Source of the DNA: an uncultured Oscillospiraceae bacterium
Lineage (GTDB): Bacteria; Bacillota; Clostridia; Oscillospirales; Acutalibacteraceae
Reading direction: 5' to 3'
DNA length: 13,056 nt
Assembly (NCBI GenBank): GCA_900548085.1
Contig: URJF01000030.1
Coordinates: 1-13,056, forward strand
The position numbers and the translations under genes were made by a program. The notes under the pieces were generated by a model that was given only the letters and a program-made list of their open reading frames with translations, made no database searches and was not told the origin of the DNA. Positions 7,455 to 13,056 of this stretch are shown piece after piece; within the stretch, counting starts at the first letter, position 1; each line of letters starts with the position of its first letter.

Positions 7455-10400
7455 ATGAAAAAAATAAGTAAGAGAATATTATCAATATTTTTATCGTTAT
7501 TGATGATTGTTTCTGTATTACCGGTTGGCGTGTTATCTGCTAACGCAGCTTCGCCGTCTTTACAAAATGCTATAAATTGGGCCGTGGCTATTGCAAATGA
7601 TAACAGTCATGGATACAGTTGGGTTTCGGCTTGGAGAAATGGTCCTGACTATGATTGTTCTTCATTGGTTGGAAATGCACTGTATAATGGCGGATTTACT
7701 TCTGCCGGAACCAAATTAAAGACAATGAGTACAAGAAGCGAAGAATCTATATTGAAACAGTTGCACTTTAATGATGTAACACATAGTGTAAATTTATCTA
7801 CAGGTAGTGGTTTGAGAGCCGGAGATGTTTTGTGGGTGGGAGGACACACAGAAATGTACATTGGCAACGGACAACTTGTCGGAGCACATCAAAGTAGTAA
7901 ACCTTGCTATTGTTCAAACAATCACGGATACAGAGGTTATCACATTGGTTGTTACAATTGTGGAGAAAAAGCCGGAGACCAAACAGGAAGTGAAATAAGT
8001 GTAACAAAGTACAGAAATCATCCGTGGTCAAAGGTATTTAGGTATAATGGCAGTGCACCAAGCAACGGCTCCGGAACTATAAATAACACCACAACAAGTA
8101 CAAAGAATAATTACTATAATTCAAGTGCTTCATATCAGGGACAAGCAACATACAGAAATACTTGCGGATATAATGTAAACATAAGAACAGGTGTTGGTAC
8201 AAATAACAGATCAATAGGAGTTGTGCCGAACGGACAGTCAGTATATATTAACCAAACCCAAGGTAACTGGGGATACGGAAGATATGGCGGAAAAACAGGT
8301 TGGATATGCTTAGATTATTTTACAAAGCAGTCTGTCCCCGAAGCAACAACACCGAGCATCAATGCAACAGGGAACGGTCATGTTGCAGTTAAGGAAAGAA
8401 TAACAGTAAGTTGGGCATCTAATAATGCCTCTCGCTACGATTTGAGTGTTACGGGTGTAGAGACAAAAACCTATTCCGGTTTAACCTCAAACAGCCAAGA
8501 GATAATACTGAATAATGTCGGTACATATTACTTTAAGGTAAAGGCTTATAACTCAGTAGGAAAAGAAACCTCTTGGAGTACAACAATAAGCTGTGTGTCA
8601 GAGAGAGACAGACATGTAAAGTTTGTTGATTGGGATAACACAGCATTAGAAGAGTTTGATGTAAAGTACGGACATAATGCGCCTACACCAAAGTCTCCCA
8701 GCAGAAAAGGATATACATTTGAAGGTTGGGACAGCAGTTACTTTAACATAACAGCAGATAAAACAATCAAAGCGAAGTACAAGATTATCACATACACAGT
8801 AAATTTCTTCGACAGAACAGGAAAACTTATCGGATCTCCTCAAAAAGTTGAGTACGGCCATGATGCAACACCGCCGACAGATGTGAATACCGAAGCGAAT
8901 TATGTGTTTAAGGGTTGGAACAGTACAGCATACAAGAATGTATATACAGACAGATCGGACAAATGCATAAATATTGACGGAATATATGCGTGGGATAACT
9001 ATGACCTGCCCGTAAGATGTAAAAATGCAAAAGCTGAGAGAGATTTCTTTGGCTACAATGTAACCGTTGATGTAGAAAACAATGATTCAAAACCAACAAA
9101 TGGCAGAATTGTTGTCGCATTAAAGACTTCTGAAGGTAAACTCGTAGAAATGACAGAGTCATCTGCATTTGCAATTAAGGCAGGAAAAACAAAAACAGGA
9201 TGTGAAGTGTATGTTCCTTGCCAAAAGCCGGCAGCAAAGGTCGAAGTATTTATGGTGACGAACTATGCTACAGGCATTCCGATTTCACCAATATTGACTA
9301 CAGAGATTACCGAAGGCCTTATGTATGCCGAATCTACAATCAAACCGAATGAAAGCGAAGTAACAGATTTACAAGAGGTTACACAGTATAAATATAGAGA
9401 AAAGGAATTCAAAACAGGTAATACAAAAACTTTGGCCGGTTATGAATATACCGGAAAAAGAAACGAAAACTTAATCTCTCAGTCCGGTTGGATAGATAAT
9501 ACATTATCAACTTATGATAACGAAACAGAAAAGAGAGTATTGACTAACACAAGAACAGTGAATACATATTCCACAAGAACTCTTACTTGTTTTTATCACT
9601 TCTACAAAAGAGGAGGAGGCAATCACACATATTGCCCGACGAGTCACGTAGGCGGAACATGGCATCAGATAAATGTTGTCAGCTCGGCTATGACACACTA
9701 CGGACAGTCCTCGGATAACAGCGGCGTAAACAAATACAGAGGTCCGGCATGCCCAAGCTGCGGAGCGTCTCAGTATTGGTTTAAGAGCGTAAACAGAAAT
9801 GATGATACAACCGAGCAATATGTTTCCGGCTCAAAAAAACAGTATTATTACAATACATATAGGTACAGCTATCAGTTCTATCGTTGGAAGCAGTGGACAG
9901 ATTGGTCTGACACTGCAGTAACAGCAACAGGTGACAGAGATGTACAGACCAGAAAAATTTACAGATACAAGAGTAATGTGCCACAAGTAGAGGATACAAC
10001 AGGAAAAACAAGAACCCAAAGTGGTAAGGTCGATTCCGCATTTGCAGGAAAGCAGTTGATGCTTTATGTATATGGATATACCGGAGCGTCGGACTATACA
10101 AACCAGTTTATCGGACAGACAACCGTAGGTGCAGACGGTTCATACAGCTTTACATACAAGCTTCGCCAAGAGCCGACTGCTCAAACCGGTGACTATACTA
10201 TAGCAATCGGTATAGAGGGAACATCCGATATTACCAAGGTAGGCACTATTGAAGCACCTAAGCCGTCATATACTGTTAACTTCTATGACTTCGACGGTAA
10301 TATTATTGATACGCAAACAGTTCAAGAAGGAAAGAATGCTACAGTACCCGAAAGTCCTGCAAAAACAGGATACGATTTTTGCGGTTGGGATAAATCAACA

Positions 10401-12164
10401 ACAAGAATAATGGAGAATACCGATTTCTATCCGGAATTTGAAAAGAAAGAATTTACAGTAGTATTTGTGGATTGGCAAAATCAATTTCTTAAGGTAGAAA
10501 AATTTAAGTACGGCGATGCATTGTCAACACCTGATGCCAAAACAGTAGAAGGTTACAAATTTGTCGGATGGGATAACAAGAGCAACATCGTAACTCAGGA
10601 TATGGTAGTAACAGCACAGTATGAAGCTAACAAATACAAGATAGAATTTGTTGACCAAGACGGAAAGGTAAAGGATACGCAGTATGTGGATTACGGAGCT
10701 ACCGCCGTTGTACCTGATGATATAAAGGGTGACAATATTACATTCGACGGATGGCTGAACGAAGAAGAGTCCACAGAGGTAACCCACGACGCAAAGATAT
10801 ATCCTGAATATCATTTTGACGAAGATACAGAGGTGCCGACAGCAAACTACCAGTCGGGAGAATATACAAGCGAGTTATCATTGCAGTTGACAACAAAAGA
10901 TGAAAACGCAGTAATTTACTATTATCTCGACGGAAACGAGCATCAGGCAACAGAATACACCGGCCCAATAAAACTTGACAAGACACATTCTGTAACATAT
11001 TACGCATCATCACTCGGTAAGAACGATAGTGAAAAAACTACAAATTACTATTGTATCAACACTTCGGGTAATACTAAATATCATATTGTGGATTTTTTTG
11101 ACAATGAAACACCATATTCAACAGATACTCTGTTGGTTGCCGATAACAGCAAATTAAGTTTAGATATGATTCCACAAAAAGATGGTTATAGTTTAGATCA
11201 TTTTTATACTGACAGTAGTTGTACAACAGAGTTTAATGTTTCTACGCCTATAACTGCTTCAACCTCTTTGTACATTAAGTACACACCAAAACAGTATTCG
11301 GTAATATTCAATATTGAAGGTGGTTCGATACTTGAAACTCAGAATGTAAACTATTCTGAATCCGCAAAGGATCCGAATGTTCCCGAAAAGGCAGGATACA
11401 TTTTTGCAGGCTGGGATAAGGATTACAGCTGCGTAACAGAGGATATGGTAGTAACCGGTAAATATTTGAAAGAGTCAGAGTATGCAAAGATTTCACTTGA
11501 TGAATCATCATATGATTTGTATGTGAACACAAGCTTTGCTCTTAATCCTACAATTACTCCGTTCAATCTTGTAGGCGAAGAAATTGAGTGGACCTCAAGT
11601 GATTCAAGTATTGCATCTGTAGATTCAAACGGTGTTGTAAAGGGCTTAAAGGCCGGAGAAGCAACGATTACAGCAACAGTAAAAAGTTCAAAGAGTACAG
11701 CATCCTGTATCGTTACAGTAAAGGCTTCTGCAAAGAAGGCGTTGCTGCTGAACAGTGATTCAAAATTGAATTATGACAGCCTTGGCTATCTTAGAGGAAT
11801 TAAACCCGGAACAACATCTGCAGATGTTGCTAAGGAATTTGTTAATACCGAGATTAAATTCTATGATATTGACGGTATAGAATTAACCGATACGGATTAT
11901 GTGGGAACGGGCTGCAAAATTCAGCTTGTTGCAGGTGATAACATCATCGATTCAAAGACGGTAGTTGTTACCGGAGATATGAACGGCGACGGAATTATCA
12001 ATAACAAGGATGTTGCTATGATGAATAAATACCTTGTTGAAAAGGTGACAGCCAATGAGTGTCAGGGATTGGCAATAGATGTTAATGGCGACGGCTATAT
12101 TAACAATCGTGACGCTGCTATGCTTGCAAGATACCTTGTTGGCAAAGAAACTTTGAATTCATAA
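7455..12164 (+). CDS. Secreted dockerin protein with peptidase/amidase-like domain and B-repeats
   Basis: This 1569-residue protein has a strong RBS (GGAGGAG, 7444-7450) and starts 14 bases after the LRR-cohesin gene. Residues 1-31 are a signal peptide (MKKISKR, hydrophobic core, ANA). Residues ~35-196 resemble NlpC/P60 or Amidase_5-type peptidoglycan hydrolases: Cys68 in NGPDYDCSSLV, His131 in GGHTEMYIG, His145 in LVGAH, plus a four-Cys insert. Then come an SH3-like domain (~225-294) and an FnIII-like domain (~298-384). B-repeats 1-2 lie at 386-500 and an unrecognised Trp/Tyr-rich region at ~500-938. B-repeats 3-5 lie at 939-1123, a CHB_HEX_C-like domain at ~1127-1201, B-repeats 6-7 at 1209-1341 and Big_2 at 1342-1424. 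An X-module-like linker leads to the dockerin (~1506-1569). Likely role: a wall-remodelling or lytic protein tethered through its dockerin, plausibly to the upstream cohesins. Activity is inferred. Confidence 0.9.
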   Translation: MKKISKRILSIFLSLLMIVSVLPVGVLSANAASPSLQNAINWAVAIANDNSHGYSWVSAWRNGPDYDCSSLVGNALYNGGFTSAGTKLKTMSTRSEESILKQLHFNDVTHSVNLSTGSGLRAGDVLWVGGHTEMYIGNGQLVGAHQSSKPCYCSNNHGYRGYHIGCYNCGEKAGDQTGSEISVTKYRNHPWSKVFRYNGSAPSNGSGTINNTTTSTKNNYYNSSASYQGQATYRNTCGYNVNIRTGVGTNNRSIGVVPNGQSVYINQTQGNWGYGRYGGKTGWICLDYFTKQSVPEATTPSINATGNGHVAVKERITVSWASNNASRYDLSVTGVETKTYSGLTSNSQEIILNNVGTYYFKVKAYNSVGKETSWSTTISCVSERDRHVKFVDWDNTALEEFDVKYGHNAPTPKSPSRKGYTFEGWDSSYFNITADKTIKAKYKIITYTVNFFDRTGKLIGSPQKVEYGHDATPPTDVNTEANYVFKGWNSTAYKNVYTDRSDKCINIDGIYAWDNYDLPVRCKNAKAERDFFGYNVTVDVENNDSKPTNGRIVVALKTSEGKLVEMTESSAFAIKAGKTKTGCEVYVPCQKPAAKVEVFMVTNYATGIPISPILTTEITEGLMYAESTIKPNESEVTDLQEVTQYKYREKEFKTGNTKTLAGYEYTGKRNENLISQSGWIDNTLSTYDNETEKRVLTNTRTVNTYSTRTLTCFYHFYKRGGGNHTYCPTSHVGGTWHQINVVSSAMTHYGQSSDNSGVNKYRGPACPSCGASQYWFKSVNRNDDTTEQYVSGSKKQYYYNTYRYSYQFYRWKQWTDWSDTAVTATGDRDVQTRKIYRYKSNVPQVEDTTGKTRTQSGKVDSAFAGKQLMLYVYGYTGASDYTNQFIGQTTVGADGSYSFTYKLRQEPTAQTGDYTIAIGIEGTSDITKVGTIEAPKPSYTVNFYDFDGNIIDTQTVQEGKNATVPESPAKTGYDFCGWDKSTTRIMENTDFYPEFEKKEFTVVFVDWQNQFLKVEKFKYGDALSTPDAKTVEGYKFVGWDNKSNIVTQDMVVTAQYEANKYKIEFVDQDGKVKDTQYVDYGATAVVPDDIKGDNITFDGWLNEEESTEVTHDAKIYPEYHFDEDTEVPTANYQSGEYTSELSLQLTTKDENAVIYYYLDGNEHQATEYTGPIKLDKTHSVTYYASSLGKNDSEKTTNYYCINTSGNTKYHIVDFFDNETPYSTDTLLVADNSKLSLDMIPQKDGYSLDHFYTDSSCTTEFNVSTPITASTSLYIKYTPKQYSVIFNIEGGSILETQNVNYSESAKDPNVPEKAGYIFAGWDKDYSCVTEDMVVTGKYLKESEYAKISLDESSYDLYVNTSFALNPTITPFNLVGEEIEWTSSDSSIASVDSNGVVKGLKAGEATITATVKSSKSTASCIVTVKASAKKALLLNSDSKLNYDSLGYLRGIKPGTTSADVAKEFVNTEIKFYDIDGIELTDTDYVGTGCKIQLVAGDNIIDSKTVVVTGDMNGDGIINNKDVAMMNKYLVEKVTANECQGLAIDVNGDGYINNRDAAMLARYLVGKETLNS
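10269..10823 (+). repeat. Three consecutive InlB-type B-repeats (repeats 3-5)
   Basis: Each unit is about 60 residues with the pattern (Y/F)xVxFxDxxGxxxxxxxVxYGxxaxxPxxpxxxGYxFxGWD...xxxYEFxxK, as in Listeria InlB and other Gram-positive surface proteins. Units begin near 10269, 10449 and 10632. Related units are at 8610 and 8793 (repeats 1-2) and at 11079 and 11292 (repeats 6-7). They likely act as stalk or spacer modules. Confidence 0.8.
11970..12161 (+). other. C-terminal type I-like dockerin domain
   Basis: Two EF-hand-like calcium loops, DMNGDGIINNKD and DVNGDGYINNRD, each precede a helix (VAMMNKYLV and AAMLARYLV). Asp1, Asn3, Asp5, Asn9 and Asp12 are present in both loops, so calcium binding should be intact. 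The residues at loop positions 10-11 are NK and NR, nearly symmetric, compatible with dual-mode binding. They differ from the Ser/Thr pairs classic for Clostridium thermocellum, suggesting a distinct specificity. Confidence 0.93.
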
Positions 12165-12192
12165 AATATAGACAATTTAATTATCATTGCTC

Positions 12193-12230
12193 AATCGGGA
12201 AAGACTTTAGTTTTTCCCGATTTTGTTGTT
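12193..12230 (+). terminator. Intrinsic terminator of the LRR-cohesin/dockerin operon
   Basis: A perfect 10-bp stem, aatcgggaaa (12193-12202) with tttcccgatt (12213-12222), has a 10-base loop and is followed by a T-rich tract (ttgttgtt). It sits 28 bases after the dockerin gene stop. The rest of 12165-12346 holds no gene. An imperfect hairpin (12235-12265, one mismatch) without a T-tract follows it. Confidence 0.85.
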
Positions 12231-12314
12231 TTTGCTATTAGCTCAATTTGTATGTTAGCCAATAGTTAATACAAGGGTGGTTTTTCGGTTAATAAACATA
12301 ATCACACTATTTCA

Positions 12315-12342
12315 TAGAATGTAATAATCAGAAATGAGGTGA
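12315..12342 (+). promoter_or_regulatory. RBS and possible -10 of the DUF3343 gene
   Basis: GAGGTGA (12336-12342) is a good Shine-Dalgarno site just before the ATG at 12347. TAGAAT (12315-12320) could be a -10 box, but no convincing -35 lies 16-18 bases upstream. The preceding terminator shows that this unit needs its own promoter. Confidence 0.4.
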
Positions 12343-12346
12343 TTTT

Positions 12347-12562
12347 ATGTACTTTGTTATAAAGGTCGGGTCTGTTACCAATGCGCAGAGGGGGCTCAGA
12401 ATTCTTCACTCATTGGGTTACAAGGCGACAATGAATCGGCTCCAAAATCCTGCACCCGGCGAAGGCTGCGGCTATGTAATAAACGTCAGTGCTGACGATG
12501 ACGAGCCGGTTTATGCATTGAAAAGCAATGGTATAGATATAATCGGGGTTGAAACAAAATGA
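12347..12562 (+). CDS. DUF3343 family protein (putative Se/S carrier-like)
   Basis: This 71-residue protein has the DUF3343 pattern: an N-terminal beta strand (MYFVIKVGSVTNAQRG), a helix with a turn (LRILHSLGYKATMNRLQ), and a conserved Cys-Gly near the middle (Cys41 in GEGCGYVINVS). Family members are short, cytosolic, and often encoded beside cysteine desulfurase-like or selenium-related genes. They are proposed to carry persulfide or selenide sulfur/selenium on the conserved Cys; that role is predicted, not proven. Its stop codon overlaps the start of the next gene in an ATGA junction, which indicates translational coupling and supports a shared pathway with that aminotransferase-fold enzyme. 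Confidence 0.85.
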   Translation: MYFVIKVGSVTNAQRGLRILHSLGYKATMNRLQNPAPGEGCGYVINVSADDDEPVYALKSNGIDIIGVETK

Positions 12563-13056
12563 TATATTTTGACAATTCAGCCACAACTTATCCAAAGCCA
12601 AAAGAGGTTTTGACAAAAACTTATGTTGCTATGCAAAACCTGTCGTTTAACAGTGGCAGGGGAGGTTATGCACAGAGCTTGGCGGCGGCAGAAAGAATAT
12701 TTGAGGTCAGAGAGAAAATAGGCTCAATGTTTTCTTTTCCGCCGGAAAATGTAGTGTTCACAAAAAATTGTACCGAGGCTCTAAATATTGCAATAAAGGG
12801 CAGCGTTAACAGAGGAGACCATATAGTTATTTCCTCTCTTGAGCATAACAGCGTCAGCCGTGTGGTCCAAAAGCTGACCGACGACGGATATGCCCAATAT
12901 GATGTTGCGGATTTTTCCTATGATGACAGCGAAACAGTTCGAAATTTTGCCGACAAAATTAAATCTAATACTACGCTCGTTGTTTGTATGCATTCCAGCA
13001 ATGCCTTCGGCGTTGGATTCCCTATTTCAAAAATCGGCAAATTATGCAGGGAGAAG
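12559..13056 (+). CDS. Cysteine desulfurase family protein (class V aminotransferase), 3' truncated
   Basis: The first 166 residues are visible and the frame runs off the right edge. The start MIYFDNSATTYPKPKEV is the hallmark N-terminus of NifS/SufS-like cysteine desulfurases. TKNCTEALN (residues 68-76) matches the PLP-phosphate loop, with NC where GA or GT is usual. His96 in SSLEHNSVSR is the His that stacks on PLP. CMHSSNAFGVGFPISKIGKL corresponds to the strand before the PLP-binding Asp region. The PLP Lys and catalytic Cys lie beyond the window. The enzyme would transfer sulfur (or selenium) from cysteine or selenocysteine. Pairing with DUF3343 recalls the EF2568-type subgroup of this family, which some genomes associate with selenium metabolism; assignment to that subgroup is inference. 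Confidence 0.92.
   Translation, partial: MIYFDNSATTYPKPKEVLTKTYVAMQNLSFNSGRGGYAQSLAAAERIFEVREKIGSMFSFPPENVVFTKNCTEALNIAIKGSVNRGDHIVISSLEHNSVSRVVQKLTDDGYAQYDVADFSYDDSETVRNFADKIKSNTTLVVCMHSSNAFGVGFPISKIGKLCREK

Noticed and set aside
9507..10101. Overlapping antisense frames inside the dockerin gene
   Set aside because: Cys/Ile/Ser-rich low-complexity translations opposite a clear coding frame, with no start signals.
12235..12265. Second terminator or small RNA after the operon
   Set aside because: The hairpin is imperfect and has no T-tract; it may be chance, and the preceding hairpin explains termination.

Overview
The window looks like part of the chromosome of a low-GC, spore-forming Clostridia bacterium of the Ruminococcaceae/Oscillospiraceae type, probably from a gut or rumen. 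The evidence is a cotJC-type spore coat gene, very large secreted proteins with BspA-like leucine-rich repeats, Lys-rich C-terminal Ig/FnIII modules, InlB-type B-repeats, cohesin domains and a dockerin. Species cannot be told from the sequence alone.

Layout. (1) Positions 1-1041, plus strand: the 3' end of a secreted surface protein gene whose start lies outside the window. (2) Positions 1109-1705, minus strand: a spore coat manganese-catalase-like gene (cotJC family), converging on gene 1 and sharing one hairpin terminator with it. (3) Positions 1706-1941: an AT-rich divergent promoter region. (4) Positions 1942-7440: a secreted 1832-residue protein with about 30 BspA-type LRRs, two blocks of CxxC repeats, two cohesin domains with a decayed-looking third domain between them, and the same basic C-terminal module as gene 1. 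(5) Positions 7455-12164, only 14 bases downstream: a secreted 1569-residue protein with a cysteine peptidase/amidase-like domain, SH3, FnIII, seven B-repeats, a Big_2 domain and a complete C-terminal dockerin, followed by a strong terminator. (6) From 12347: a short DUF3343 gene, translationally coupled to a cysteine desulfurase-family gene that runs off the right edge.

The most interesting unit is the two-gene operon at 1942-12164. A cohesin-bearing LRR protein is co-transcribed with a dockerin-bearing, putatively cell-wall-active protein. Neither shows a carbohydrate-active catalytic domain, so this looks like a non-cellulosomal cohesin-dockerin complex. My inference is that the LRR protein is a cell-surface adhesin/scaffold, perhaps held to the envelope by its strongly basic C-terminus, and that it docks the peptidase-like protein through the dockerin. 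The last two genes form a separate sulfur/selenium-metabolism unit.
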